64,000 bases of DNA. It comes from Alteromonas sp. MMG017 (GTDB taxonomy: Bacteria; Pseudomonadota; Gammaproteobacteria; Enterobacterales; Alteromonadaceae). Positions 18,260 to 27,743 of the stretch are shown piece by piece. A program made the position numbers and the translations under genes. The stretch's first letter is position 1. Each line of letters starts with the position of its first letter. The notes under the pieces were generated by a model. The model did no database searches. It was not told where the DNA came from and saw only the letters and a list, made by a program, of their open reading frames with translations. Location: positions 62,001 to 126,000 of the forward strand of contig NZ_JAGJDY010000011.1 in assembly GCF_018100795.1 (NCBI RefSeq), given 5' to 3'.

Positions 18260-21200
18260 AGCCATAATTCGCTGGTCGGTGGCCAATCGCGTATTGGTGC
18301 TGCTGGCAACGGTATTTATATCCATTGGTGGAGTAATAGCGGTAAAGCATACCCCCATTGATGCCATTCCTGATTTATCTGATGTGCAGGTAATTGTAAA
18401 AACCAGCTATGCAGGGCAATCGCCTCAAGTAGTGGAAGATCAGGTGACCTATCCGCTCACCACGGCCCTAATGTCGGTGCCGGGTGCAAAGACAGTTCGA
18501 GGGTTTTCGTTTTTTGGAGATTCTTATGTGTACGTTATTTTTGATGACAGCACAGATATGTATTGGGCGCGCAGCAGGGTACTGGAATACCTAAGCCAAA
18601 TAACGCTGCCCGATGGCGTGGTACCCAAACTAGGTCCTGATGCTACTGGGGTAGGCTGGGTATACATGTATGCTCTAGTCGATAAGTTAAATAACCACGA
18701 TGCTGGCGAGCTTAGGGCTCTGCAAGACTGGTTTTTAAAGTATGAATTGCAAAGCGTGCAAGGGGTGTCGGAAGTCGCCTCTGTAGGCGGCATGGTTAAG
18801 CAATATTTACTACAACTGCATCCGCAAAAGTTGCAAGCGTATAACGTGCCTTTGCGCCATATTGAAACGGCACTCGCGCAAGGCAATAATGCCGCGGGGG
18901 CGTCAGTGATAGAAATGGCTGAAGCCGAGTATATGGTGACATCTTCCGCTTACCTTTCGGGTACCGAAGATATTGCTAGTATTCCATTGGGCATTGCTCA
19001 CAACGGCGTGGCGGTAACAATAGGTGATGTTGCAAATGTTATCGAGGCGCCCCTTATGCGCAGAGGTATCGCTGAGCTAAACGGAAACGGCGAAGTGGTA
19101 GGTGGCATAGTAGTCATGCGCTATGGCGAAAATGCGAAGGCGACAATCGATAACGTAAAAGCGCGTCTTGAAATCTTAAAAGCCAGTTTGCCTGATGGTG
19201 TAAGCATAGTACCTGTATACGACCGATCCACCCTTATTGATAATGCCGTTAATACCTTGTGGAGCAAGCTTGTGGAAGAGCTTTTCGTGGTAGGTGCAGT
19301 GTGCTTAATGTTTCTTTTTCATGTGCGCTCGTCGCTGGTTGCCATAATCACTTTACCTATTGGTATTTTAATGGCCTTTATTGTGATGAAATTCCAAGGG
19401 CTTAACGCGAACATCATGTCTTTAGGCGGTATTGCTATTGCCATTGGAGCTATGGTGGATGGCGCTATTGTGTTGGTTGAAAATCTGCACAAGCATATTG
19501 AGCAGGCCAAAGCGCAAGGGAAGCCTGTTGAAGGGGAGGCCCGTTGGGCACTGGTAGTGAAGTCAGCCACCGAAGTTGGCCCCGCCTTGTTCTTTTCACT
19601 GCTGATAATAACGGTGTCTTTTATTCCTGTTTTTACCTTAGAAGCACAGGAAGGGCGTATGTTTGCCCCTCTTGCCTTCACGAAAACCTATGCCATGGCA
19701 GCTGCAGCGGCGTTAGCCATTACGTTGGTGCCAGTGTTAGCTGGCTATTTCGTCAAAGGCAACTTAAAGGCGGAGCATAGCAATCCGTTAAACAAGGCTA
19801 TTTCAACAGGGTATGTTAAGGCGCTAACGGCTGCGCTGAACCATCCTCGAAAAATACTGTTCGCGGCCCTGATTGCTTTAGCTTCTGTGGTATGGCCCAT
19901 GCAACATATTGGGAGCGAGTTCATGCCATCTTTAGATGAAGGTGATTTGCTCTATATGCCTACCACTTACCCAGGTATTTCGGTGGGGAAAGCAAGGGAA
20001 TTACTTCAACAAACAGATAAGTTGATTGCCACAATTCCTGAGGTGCAAAGCGTATTTGGTAAAGTGGGCAGGGCAGATACAGCTACCGATCCTGCGCCTT
20101 TAACCATGATAGAAACCTTTGTGCAATTAAAGCCAAAATCGCAATGGCGTGCCGACATGACGACATCAAAACTAAAGGAATTATTAAACAGCCAAGTACA
20201 ATTTCCAGGCGTCTCGAATGCTTGGGTGATGCCAATCAAAACCCGTATCGATATGCTTGCTACCGGCATTAAAACCCCAGTGGGTATTAAAATAGCGGGG
20301 CCAGAATTGGCCGGCATTCAGCAGGTGGGTAAACAAATAGAAACTGCTCTAGAAGACTTCGAAAATACCGCATCGGTATTTGCCGAGAAAGTAGCAGGCG
20401 GACGTTATATCACTATTGATATTAGTCGCGACAGGACGGCTCGATACGGGCTCAATATTGCTGATATACAAGAGGTTATCAACACAGCAATAGGTGGGCG
20501 CAAGCTGGGTGAAACAGTAGAGGGAAGGCAGCGCTTTCCTATTAGTATGCGTTACCCGCAGCAGTATAGAGACTCTCCAGAAGCACTTAGGCAACTTCCC
20601 ATCATATTAGCAAGCGGCGATAATATTGCGTTGGGTGAGGTAGCCACTATTGCCGTTGAAGGTGGCCCTGCGGCAATAAAAAGCGAAAATGCCCGATTAA
20701 ACGGTTGGGTATTTATCGATATTGAAAGCGGTGACCTAGGCAGTTATGTGAAAAGTGCAAAACAGCATATTGCCAATACGGTTTCCCTTCCCCCAGGCTA
20801 TTCCCTAACGTGGGCAGGGCAGTTTGAATACTTAGAAAGGGCTGAAGCAAGGCTTAGCGTAGTGGTGCCCTTAACGTTAGCCGTAATTGTGATACTGCTG
20901 TATTTAAGCTTCAGGCGAATTGCAGACGTAGCCCTTATTATGGTCGCCTTACCGTTAGCATTAATAGGCAGCTACTGGCTATTGTATGCACTGGAGTTTA
21001 ATTTCTCGGTGGCTGTTGCCGTGGGGATTAATGCCTTAGCAGGTGTCGCGGTAGAAATAGGCGTTATTATGCTGGTGTACCTGCATCAAGCGGTCAAAGC
21101 TGTTGATGGAAAAACGTGCTCTACTTTGAATGCTCAAGCATCTGAAAAGCAAATGAAACACGCACTTAAACAGGCAGTCATTGAAGGCGCTACTCGGCGT

Positions 21201-21404
21201 GTAAGGCCAGTAATGATGACGGCGTTGTCTGTTATTATCGGCTTATTGCCTGTGCTGTATGCAACGGGAACCGGTGCTGAAGTTATGCGGCGTATTGCTG
21301 CCCCTATGGTGGGCGGTATGGCAAGTGCGCTGGTACTCACCCTGTTTGTGCTACCTACTCTGTTTTACCTTGTTCAGGTGAGGCAGTTAAAACGACGTTC
21401 GTGA
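18252..21404 (+). CDS. Heavy-metal efflux RND transporter, CusA/CzcA family
   Basis: A 1050-residue inner-membrane proton/metal antiporter. The ATG at 18252 (MIEAIIRWSVANRVLVLL) is chosen because it gives the canonical HME-RND N terminus; a longer in-frame start lies inside the adaptor gene. Twelve transmembrane helices flank two large periplasmic loops. TM4 reads GAMVDGAIVLVENLHKHIE, closest to the CusA-type (GAMVDAAIVMIENAHK) rather than the CzcA-type helix. RIDMLATGIKTPVGIKIAG and GGRYITIDISRDRTARYG are also CusA-like. Copper/silver export is therefore favoured over zinc/cadmium/cobalt, but the substrate Met residues of CusA were not aligned with certainty. No CusF-like chaperone or CusRS regulator is adjacent. 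Confidence 0.93.
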   Translation: MIEAIIRWSVANRVLVLLATVFISIGGVIAVKHTPIDAIPDLSDVQVIVKTSYAGQSPQVVEDQVTYPLTTALMSVPGAKTVRGFSFFGDSYVYVIFDDSTDMYWARSRVLEYLSQITLPDGVVPKLGPDATGVGWVYMYALVDKLNNHDAGELRALQDWFLKYELQSVQGVSEVASVGGMVKQYLLQLHPQKLQAYNVPLRHIETALAQGNNAAGASVIEMAEAEYMVTSSAYLSGTEDIASIPLGIAHNGVAVTIGDVANVIEAPLMRRGIAELNGNGEVVGGIVVMRYGENAKATIDNVKARLEILKASLPDGVSIVPVYDRSTLIDNAVNTLWSKLVEELFVVGAVCLMFLFHVRSSLVAIITLPIGILMAFIVMKFQGLNANIMSLGGIAIAIGAMVDGAIVLVENLHKHIEQAKAQGKPVEGEARWALVVKSATEVGPALFFSLLIITVSFIPVFTLEAQEGRMFAPLAFTKTYAMAAAAALAITLVPVLAGYFVKGNLKAEHSNPLNKAISTGYVKALTAALNHPRKILFAALIALASVVWPMQHIGSEFMPSLDEGDLLYMPTTYPGISVGKARELLQQTDKLIATIPEVQSVFGKVGRADTATDPAPLTMIETFVQLKPKSQWRADMTTSKLKELLNSQVQFPGVSNAWVMPIKTRIDMLATGIKTPVGIKIAGPELAGIQQVGKQIETALEDFENTASVFAEKVAGGRYITIDISRDRTARYGLNIADIQEVINTAIGGRKLGETVEGRQRFPISMRYPQQYRDSPEALRQLPIILASGDNIALGEVATIAVEGGPAAIKSENARLNGWVFIDIESGDLGSYVKSAKQHIANTVSLPPGYSLTWAGQFEYLERAEARLSVVVPLTLAVIVILLYLSFRRIADVALIMVALPLALIGSYWLLYALEFNFSVAVAVGINALAGVAVEIGVIMLVYLHQAVKAVDGKTCSTLNAQASEKQMKHALKQAVIEGATRRVRPVMMTALSVIIGLLPVLYATGTGAEVMRRIAAPMVGGMASALVLTLFVLPTLFYLVQVRQLKRRS

Positions 21405-21454
21405 GAGAAAGCTAAACATAGGCACTGCGACCTTAATAACCCAAAAGAACAGCC

Positions 21455-21482
21455 AAAAAAGCAGTTAGATCAACCTAACTGC
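21455..21482 (-). terminator. Terminator of the M19 dipeptidase gene
   Basis: An 8-bp perfect stem GCAGTTAG / CTAACTGC (21461-21468 with 21475-21482) is flanked on its left by six A, which is a T tract on the minus strand. It lies between the convergent RND pump and dipeptidase genes and acts mainly leftward. Confidence 0.85.
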
Positions 21483-21519
21483 CGATTTCTATCAGTTAAA
21501 AATAAACGCTAAGGCACTA

Positions 21520-22734
21520 TTAGTGCTTGCTGGCGTAATCTTCCACTTGGGTCCATACACGTAACAAATTGCCGCTCAAGATCATTTCAATATCTGCACG
21601 GCTGTATTTTCTGTCCAGTAACCCTTGAACTAAATTAGGGAAGCTAGCCACGTCTTTTAGGCCGATAGGTAGCGAATCACCTACGCCGTCATAATCAGAA
21701 CCAATCCCCACGTGCTCAATACCAACCAGTTCTACTACATGGTCAATATGATCAAGTACTTCATCAAGTGTTGAGTAAGGGTAGGGCACTTCTTTGCGGT
21801 AGTTAGCTTCGAAGTCTTCCAGTTTTGGGCTATCTTCACCTTCGGCGGCGATCAATGCTTTGCGCGCTTGTGTTAGCCCCGTGCGCCACTTACCTGCTTC
21901 TTTTGTCACAAAGCTTGAGCCAAAGTTAATCATAATAACGCCGCCATTGTCGCCCAATGCTTTTACCATCTCGTCATTCATATTGCGCTCGAAACCCGGT
22001 GTAAAGCGGCGAAGCGACGAGTGAGAAGCAATAACAGGCACCTTCGTCAGTTCAATAACCTGATAAAAGGCATCATCTGAAACGTGAGAAATATCAAGCA
22101 TGATGCCGATGTTGTTCATTTCAGTCACCAGCGTTTTACCAAACGGGCTTAATCCGTTCCACTGACGACGCAAATCGTAAGACGAGTCTGAAATATGGTT
22201 CGACTGACTGTGGGCTAATGTAATGTAGCGAATACCACGTTCGTGAAATGCTTCTAAATTAGCTAAATCACCTTGAAGGGGAGAGCCATTTTCCATCCCC
22301 ATAGGTAAGGAAATTATGCCTTTCTCGAACTGCGCTTTTACGTCTGACGGGCTTTTTGCAATAGCAAATTTATCAGGGGCTCGCGCCACAATGGCTTCCA
22401 CAGAGTCGATAAGCAGATGAGCAAGCTGGGTAGATTCCGGTGAATTATCTAAACTCGCAGGTACATAAATTGACATGAAAGGGGCGTTCAAGCCGCCTTT
22501 TACAGCGCGAGGGTAATCAAAATCTCCACCTTCTGTGGCTTCGGTTACATCTACCCATGCGTTTTTAACGCGATAAGGCACATCAATATGGCCATCAACA
22601 ATAATTGTTTCGTGGGCTATTTTTACCGCTTTTTCACCTGCAGTGTAAGTGGGGGCATCGTCAGCAATGGCTGATGCGCAAAGTAGAGTAGAAATTGCGA
22701 GTGCACAAGATTTTAGCGGGAAGAAGCCCTTCAT
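21520..22734 (-). CDS. Membrane dipeptidase, peptidase family M19, exported
   Basis: A 404-residue zinc dipeptidase. A signal peptide (LAISTLLCASAIADD) indicates a periplasmic or surface location. Metal-site motifs in order are VDGHIDVP (His49, Asp51), the bridging Glu region MGMENGSPL, DISHVSD, IASHSSLR and GIGSDYDGV near residue 340, matching renal-dipeptidase-like enzymes. Bacterial members hydrolyse dipeptides, often with a D-residue at the C-terminal side. It stands alone, pointing towards the RND operon, with its own terminator. Confidence 0.93.
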   Translation of the reverse strand: MKGFFPLKSCALAISTLLCASAIADDAPTYTAGEKAVKIAHETIIVDGHIDVPYRVKNAWVDVTEATEGGDFDYPRAVKGGLNAPFMSIYVPASLDNSPESTQLAHLLIDSVEAIVARAPDKFAIAKSPSDVKAQFEKGIISLPMGMENGSPLQGDLANLEAFHERGIRYITLAHSQSNHISDSSYDLRRQWNGLSPFGKTLVTEMNNIGIMLDISHVSDDAFYQVIELTKVPVIASHSSLRRFTPGFERNMNDEMVKALGDNGGVIMINFGSSFVTKEAGKWRTGLTQARKALIAAEGEDSPKLEDFEANYRKEVPYPYSTLDEVLDHIDHVVELVGIEHVGIGSDYDGVGDSLPIGLKDVASFPNLVQGLLDRKYSRADIEMILSGNLLRVWTQVEDYASKH

Positions 22735-23105
22735 TCTGTTTTTTCCTTATCGTTGTTGTAAGACAAAAGACTAAAAGAAAACCTTGATACCTACAATGCT
22801 CTAAATGCCTTAATCTTTTATTTCTTCTAATTTCCATTCATTTCGGGCTTTTTCATTCCCCGAGCCGCTAAAAACAGTAAAATTGTGCGTTTTTAGAGCG
22901 GTTACTACCATTCACTTTAATTTTACATTGCAATAAAAATTTAAAACTTGTTATTGTGTGGACGCGTGACTTCATAACGCGAATGCGGGATACTCCCGAG
23001 CGCGTCGCCGAATAGGATGAGAGTGAGTTCATCCGCGCGGCCTACATAATTTTTCGTGGCACCCCTCACTTCTCAGTTATTTTACAGGGGCCACAGTAAA
23101 CAAGT
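22735..23105. other. Intergenic region with a GC-rich structured segment
   Basis: About 371 bases between the leftward dipeptidase gene and the rightward SapC-family gene. The left 230 bases are very AT-rich. From about 22968 to 23045 composition turns GC-rich and contains several short self-complementary elements: CGGGA-TAC-TCCCG, GATGA...TCATC and the palindrome CCGCGCGG. This is consistent with a structured 5' leader of the SapC-family gene. No ORF was found. Confidence 0.5.
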
Positions 23106-23885
23106 ATGAGAAAGAAAATGGCTATTAATTTTGTACCGCTAGATAAAGAAAAACACAAAGACTTAAAAGTCGCGGTTAGCAATACCTTTAAGTTTGCGAA
23201 AGATACGCACCTTGCTGCAGCCACTATCCGTGAGTTTGCTCAATTAGCTGCTACTATGCCGCTAGTATTTATTGAAGATGCTAATGCTAAACGCCACCAT
23301 GTTGTTGCAATGCTTGGTATGGAACAGAACAAAAACCTGTTTCTTACTGGCGACAAATGGCAGGGCCCTCACGTTCCAATGAATATTCTTCGTTACCCTT
23401 TCGATGTTCGCCCTGATGGCGATAAGTTAGGTGTATACATTGATGAAAACAGCGATTTAATCGGTGAAGAGGGCGAAGCCCTATTTACTGACGCTGGTGA
23501 GCCAACGGAATTCTTGCAAAATCGTCAGCAGTTCTTAGCTGACCTTGCTAACAGCGAAATGATGACTCAGCGTTTTGTTCAACAAGTTGTTGACCTAGAC
23601 CTGCTAGATCCAATTCAAATTCGTCTTACTTACCAAAGCGGCCAACAACGTAACGTTACTGGTATGCTAAGCATCAATGAAAAGAAAGTACTTGAGTTGC
23701 CAGAAGAGAAAGTAACTGAGCTTCACAAGTCTGGTTTCTTAGGCGCCATGTACGCTGTAATGATGTCAGCAGGTCAATTGAACCGTTTGGTTGAGCTTTC
23801 AAACGGTACAGACAACCCAATTCGCAGCATGCAATTGTCAGTTGTTAAGCCTGAAGAAGCACAAGCTGAAGCGCCAAGCGCATAG
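23106..23885 (+). CDS. SapC family protein
   Basis: A 259-residue protein of the SapC family, named after a Campylobacter S-layer-associated gene. Family signs are the opening NFVPLDKEKHKDLKV, the central LPLVFIEDAN-type PLVFIEDANAKRHHVVAMLG, the PMNILRYPF segment and the repeated L-x-x-L motifs in the C-terminal half. No signal peptide is visible, so it is probably cytoplasmic. The molecular function is unknown. Two starts are possible: ATG at 23106 (MRKKMAIN) or ATG at 23118 (MAINFVPLD); the second gives the usual family N terminus. Monocistronic, with an unusually structured leader and a clear terminator. Confidence 0.85.
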   Translation: MRKKMAINFVPLDKEKHKDLKVAVSNTFKFAKDTHLAAATIREFAQLAATMPLVFIEDANAKRHHVVAMLGMEQNKNLFLTGDKWQGPHVPMNILRYPFDVRPDGDKLGVYIDENSDLIGEEGEALFTDAGEPTEFLQNRQQFLADLANSEMMTQRFVQQVVDLDLLDPIQIRLTYQSGQQRNVTGMLSINEKKVLELPEEKVTELHKSGFLGAMYAVMMSAGQLNRLVELSNGTDNPIRSMQLSVVKPEEAQAEAPSA

Positions 23886-23927
23886 GCTTTATCATCCACT
23901 AGGATGATGTAAACCGCTAAGCTAGAC

Positions 23928-23963
23928 AAAAAACCGATACTGGGAAACGAGTATCGGTTTTTC
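23928..23963 (+). terminator. Intrinsic terminator of the SapC-family gene
   Basis: The stem AAACCGATAC / GTATCGGTTT (23931-23940 with 23951-23960) has a 10-base loop and ends in a T tract. It isolates the SapC-family gene from the dcw cluster. Confidence 0.9.
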
Positions 23964-24104
23964 GTATTTAAAGTCTGTACTTTTTTCTAACCCCTATTTA
24001 TTTTGCCCCTCTTTTCTTAGGGGTTATCAACTACTTCGCCAAAACACTGTATGTAACCACAGTTTAAAGCCAGTAAATACGTGGCCTTCACTATGCTTTT
24101 TAGC

Positions 24105-24134
24105 TTGACAGTGGGGATCATTGATACCTAAACT
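24105..24134 (+). promoter_or_regulatory. Probable sigma-70 promoter of the dcw cluster (mraZ promoter)
   Basis: A perfect -35 box TTGACA (24105-24110) is followed after 18 bases by TAAACT (24129-24134), a 4/6 match to the -10 box. It lies about 110 bases before mraZ and just before the MraZ-type repeats. Confidence 0.65.
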
Positions 24135-24142
24135 GTCAGTTA

Positions 24143-24167
24143 GTGGGTAAATGTGGCGAATAGTGGA
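24143..24167 (+). promoter_or_regulatory. MraZ operator: three direct repeats at 10-bp spacing
   Basis: GTGGG (24143-24147), GTGGC (24153-24157) and GTGGA (24163-24167) repeat with an exact 10-bp period. E. coli MraZ binds TGGGN repeats separated by five bases just downstream of its own promoter and represses the dcw cluster. The arrangement and position here match that pattern, so autoregulation by MraZ is strongly suggested. A further GTGGGG lies inside the promoter spacer at 24111. Confidence 0.8.
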
Positions 24168-24242
24168 TCGAACCATCATTGTTTTGCAGATCAGTACTCA
24201 AAAAACAAGAAAACCAAGAGCAAAATATAGAAGGCTAGGGGA

Positions 24243-24701
24243 ATGTTCCGCGGCGCTAACGCAATCAATCTAGACACAAAAGGCAGACTAGCGATACCAA
24301 CAAAGTATCGGCAGTCGCTGCTGGATGATTGTAATGGACAGCTGGTCTGTACGGTCGATACACAGCAAAGTTGTTTGCTGCTTTACCCACTTCCCGAATG
24401 GGAAGAAATTGAGCTTAAACTCATTAAGTTCTCAAGCATGATTCCGGCGGAAAGACGCATGCAGCGTTTGTTACTGGGGCATGCTACAGAAGGTGAAATG
24501 GATAAAAGCGGACGAATTCTGCTGCCTACTCCTTTACGCCTTCATGCTCACCTATCAAAAGAAGTCATGTTAGTTGGTCAGTTGAATAAGTTTGAAATTT
24601 GGGATGCCGAAGTATGGGCTGAGCAAGTTGAGCTTGATATGGATACCGAACGCAAAGGCGAATTTGAACTCACCGAACGTTTACAGGACTTTTCCTTATG
24701 A
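24243..24701 (+). CDS. mraZ: Transcriptional regulator MraZ
   Basis: A 152-residue DNA-binding protein, first gene of the dcw cluster. Two tandem AbrB-like half-domains are visible, with the signature [11 protein letters not shown] near residue 9 and its repeat DKSGRILLP near residue 85. MraZ forms rings and represses its own cluster by binding spaced GTGG repeats, which are present upstream here. The ATG follows AGGGGA closely. The stop overlaps the rsmH start by four bases (ATGA). Confidence 0.97.
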   Translation: MFRGANAINLDTKGRLAIPTKYRQSLLDDCNGQLVCTVDTQQSCLLLYPLPEWEEIELKLIKFSSMIPAERRMQRLLLGHATEGEMDKSGRILLPTPLRLHAHLSKEVMLVGQLNKFEIWDAEVWAEQVELDMDTERKGEFELTERLQDFSL

Positions 24702-25639
24702 GCCAATCTAACGAATTCAAACATGTTTCTGTGTTACTCGACGAGTGCATCGACGCTTTAGCGATTAAACCTAACGGTATTTATATTGATGCCACATTTG
24801 GCCGTGGAGGCCATTCTGCGCATATTCTTGATGCACTTGGTAGCGATGGAACTTTAATTGCGTTTGATCGCGACCCACAGGCCATAGAAGCGGCTAAGCG
24901 TTTTGCCGATGATAGTCGTTTCCGTATTATTCATTCTCCTTTTGGTGACATGGCTGAAGAAATTGAAGCCCTTGGTTTAACCGGAAAGATTGACGGCGTA
25001 TTAATGGACTTGGGTGTTTCTTCTCCTCAGCTTGATGATGCCGAACGTGGATTTAGTTTTCTTCGTGACGGCCCGTTAGATATGCGTATGGACACTTCAC
25101 GTGGTGAAAGTGCAGCCGATTGGCTAGCCCGTGCTGAAGAACAAGACATTACCCAAGTGATTAAAGAATTTGGTGAAGAGAAGTTTGGCAAACGTATTGC
25201 GCACGCCATTGTAAATACCCGTGAAACCACACCGATAACGCGTACTGCTCAGTTAGCCGCACTTATTGACGAAGCGGTACCTGTTAAAGATAAATTTAAA
25301 CATCCTGCTACTCGGGCATTTCAAGGTATCCGAATTTACATCAATGCGGAGCTAGAACAATTGCGAATAGGCCTAAAAGCAGCCACTCAAGTGTTAGCAA
25401 AAGAAGGGCGTTTGGCGGTTATTTCTTTTCATTCTTTAGAAGACCGATTAGTTAAACGCTTTATAAAAGACCAAAGCAAAGGCAAATCAGTACCGCATAA
25501 TTTGCCCATAACCCAAGCTGAGATAGATGCCGATAAAGTATTAAAAGCCTTAAGTCGGGCCATAAAACCCTCTGAATTGGAGATTGCGAACAACGTTCGC
25601 TCACGCAGTTCCGTGCTAAGGGTGGCCGAAAAGCTATGA
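24698..25639 (+). CDS. rsmH: 16S rRNA m4C1402 methyltransferase RsmH
   Basis: A 313-residue S-adenosylmethionine-dependent enzyme (formerly MraW) that N4-methylates C1402 in the decoding centre of 16S rRNA. The SAM-binding loop is [16 protein letters not shown] near residue 30. Other family blocks are [42 protein letters not shown] and [16 protein letters not shown]. The length is normal. It overlaps mraZ and ftsL by ATGA on both sides. Confidence 0.98.
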   Translation: MSQSNEFKHVSVLLDECIDALAIKPNGIYIDATFGRGGHSAHILDALGSDGTLIAFDRDPQAIEAAKRFADDSRFRIIHSPFGDMAEEIEALGLTGKIDGVLMDLGVSSPQLDDAERGFSFLRDGPLDMRMDTSRGESAADWLARAEEQDITQVIKEFGEEKFGKRIAHAIVNTRETTPITRTAQLAALIDEAVPVKDKFKHPATRAFQGIRIYINAELEQLRIGLKAATQVLAKEGRLAVISFHSLEDRLVKRFIKDQSKGKSVPHNLPITQAEIDADKVLKALSRAIKPSELEIANNVRSRSSVLRVAEKL

Positions 25640-25971
25640 CGTTAGGTAAGCCTGATAGGGCAAATACAAACTTCAGTTTACTACTGATTATTGTGTCAGA
25701 TTTAACCCGCAACAAGTTGCGGGTTTTGTTGTATTTAGCGGTTCTGCTTAGTGGCATGGCGGTTATTCTTGGTAGCCACCAAAATCGCCAACAAGTTATT
25801 GCCCTTGAAGACCTGATGCAACAGAAAGACGAGCTGGATGTTGAATGGCGCAACTTAGTGCTAGAACAACGTGCGCTTACCGAACATAACCGCATTGAAA
25901 CCTTGGTTGAAAAGCAACTTGATATGTACCGTCCAACAGCCGATGACGAAGTGGTGGTGAGACTCAAATGA
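25636..25971 (+). CDS. ftsL: Cell division protein FtsL
   Basis: A 111-residue bitopic divisome protein: short cytoplasmic N terminus, one membrane helix at about residues 31-48 ([18 protein letters not shown]) and a periplasmic leucine-zipper-like coiled coil. FtsL forms a complex with FtsB and FtsQ that activates FtsWI. Sequence is weakly conserved in the family; size, topology and position between rsmH and ftsI support the call. It overlaps ftsI by four bases. Confidence 0.93.
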   Translation: MTLGKPDRANTNFSLLLIIVSDLTRNKLRVLLYLAVLLSGMAVILGSHQNRQQVIALEDLMQQKDELDVEWRNLVLEQRALTEHNRIETLVEKQLDMYRPTADDEVVVRLK

Positions 25972-27743
25972 CCACTGCCGCCGCAAAACGTAACCGCAAG
26001 ACGAGCGGAGCAAAACAGAACGTCACACCAAGCTTGGTGCATTGGCGCTTTGTGGTTGTGCTTATCGTGGTTATCTCGGTTTTCGCAGCACTAGCTGCCC
26101 GCGCGGCGTTTATACAAGTTATTGAGCCTGACGAGCTTATTCAACAAGGCGATAGCCGTACTTTGCGCACGCGCAACATGCCTACCTATCGCGGGTTAGT
26201 GACAGATAGAAATGGTGTCGAGCTAGCGGTAAGCGTGCCGGTTCGTGCCATTTATGCCGATCCTAAAATTATTCATGAGAACGATGGTTTGGCTGAGCCT
26301 CGCCGTTGGCAAGCGCTTGCCGATGTATTAGGGCAATCGGTAGATAGCTTGCAAGAAAAAGTAAGCAACCCCAAGCGCCGGTTTGTGTACCTACAACGTC
26401 AAGTGTCGCCTGCCATGGCAGAGTATGTCGATAAGCTTGATATTCCGGGCATATACTTGCGCCGTGAGAGCCGTCGTTATTATCCAACCGGTGAAGTGTC
26501 AGCGCAATTAATCGGGGTAACCGATGTAGATGATACCGGTGTTGAAGGCTTAGAGCGTATGTACGATGACTGGCTAACTGGCACGCCAGGCTCACGTAAA
26601 ATTCGTCGCGATGCCAAAGGCCGTCAGGTAGAAATTTTAGAAACCACTTCTGGTGAAGATGCGGGTAATCTGCAGCTGACTATCGACCAGCGTATTCAGG
26701 CTTTGGCGTACAAAGAAATTAAAGAAGCCATGATTTACTATCAGTCTAGCTCTGCTTCTGCAGTGGTGATTGATGTGAAAACTGGCGACGTATTAGCCAT
26801 GGTAAATGCGCCTTCGTTTAACCCTAATGATCGCAGCAATATTTCCCCTCACCGTATGCGTAACCGGGTTATTACCGATGCATTTGAGCCAGGCTCTGCG
26901 TTAAAGCCATTAGCCGTGTTGACCGCCATGGAGTTTGGTGACGTTAAAGCAGAAGATGTGATTGATACCAATCCTGGTTGGATGCGTTTAGGCGGAAGCT
27001 TAGTTAAAGATTCACGCAATTACGGTGAACTTACTCTTGAAGAAATTATTCAGCATTCAAGCAATATGGGTACCTCGAAGCTCGCGCTTTCTGTGCCTAA
27101 GCAGTTTCTACTCGACACATACTACAATATTGGGTTGATGTCAGATACTGGCTTAAATATGGCCGGTGAAAGCAGTGGTATTTTCTACGACCGAAGTCGG
27201 TGGTCTGAGTTTGAACTGGCAACATTGTCATTTGGGTACGGTATTTCCGTGACTACCGCACAACTTGGTAGGTTGTATGCCACTTTGGCTAATGGCGGTA
27301 TCAAGCAGCCATTGAATATTATTAAGTCGCCACAGCAAACCGGATGGCAGGGCCAACCTGAACGGGTAATCAGCGAAGAAAATGCGAAAGCCATCGTGCA
27401 AATGATGGAAAGCGTGACCCAGCGAGGCGGCACAGCGAAAAAAGCAGCCGTACCAGGTTACCGCGTAGCAGGAAAAACCGGTACAAGTCGTAAAGCAGTC
27501 GCGGGCGGTTATGGCGAAGAATATGTGAATATTTTCGCGGGTATAGCCCCTGTTTCCGACCCCAGACTTGTTACCATTGTGCTTATCAATGAGCCGGGCG
27601 GTGATTTGTATCACGCCGGTGACACGGCAGCACCCGTGTTTTCGTCAATTATGGGCGGCGCATTACATATGCTGAACGTAACCCCTGATGATAAGCATGT
27701 AACCTCAGGCGCATGGCTAAAAGGGGGCAACCATGGTAGTTAA
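25968..27743 (+). CDS. ftsI: Septal peptidoglycan transpeptidase FtsI (PBP3)
   Basis: A 591-residue bitopic class B penicillin-binding protein that cross-links septal peptidoglycan. A cytoplasmic N terminus and one membrane helix (about 28-50) precede the pedestal domain and the transpeptidase domain. Active-site motifs: Ser310-Ala-Leu-Lys313 (EPGSALKPL), Ser364-Ser-Asn366 and Lys503-Thr-Gly-Thr506. E. coli FtsI has STVK at the first motif, so SALK is a mild variation that keeps the essential Ser and Lys. Length equals E. coli (588). It overlaps murE by 11 bases. Confidence 0.98.
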   Translation: MTTAAAKRNRKTSGAKQNVTPSLVHWRFVVVLIVVISVFAALAARAAFIQVIEPDELIQQGDSRTLRTRNMPTYRGLVTDRNGVELAVSVPVRAIYADPKIIHENDGLAEPRRWQALADVLGQSVDSLQEKVSNPKRRFVYLQRQVSPAMAEYVDKLDIPGIYLRRESRRYYPTGEVSAQLIGVTDVDDTGVEGLERMYDDWLTGTPGSRKIRRDAKGRQVEILETTSGEDAGNLQLTIDQRIQALAYKEIKEAMIYYQSSSASAVVIDVKTGDVLAMVNAPSFNPNDRSNISPHRMRNRVITDAFEPGSALKPLAVLTAMEFGDVKAEDVIDTNPGWMRLGGSLVKDSRNYGELTLEEIIQHSSNMGTSKLALSVPKQFLLDTYYNIGLMSDTGLNMAGESSGIFYDRSRWSEFELATLSFGYGISVTTAQLGRLYATLANGGIKQPLNIIKSPQQTGWQGQPERVISEENAKAIVQMMESVTQRGGTAKKAAVPGYRVAGKTGTSRKAVAGGYGEEYVNIFAGIAPVSDPRLVTIVLINEPGGDLYHAGDTAAPVFSSIMGGALHMLNVTPDDKHVTSGAWLKGGNHGS

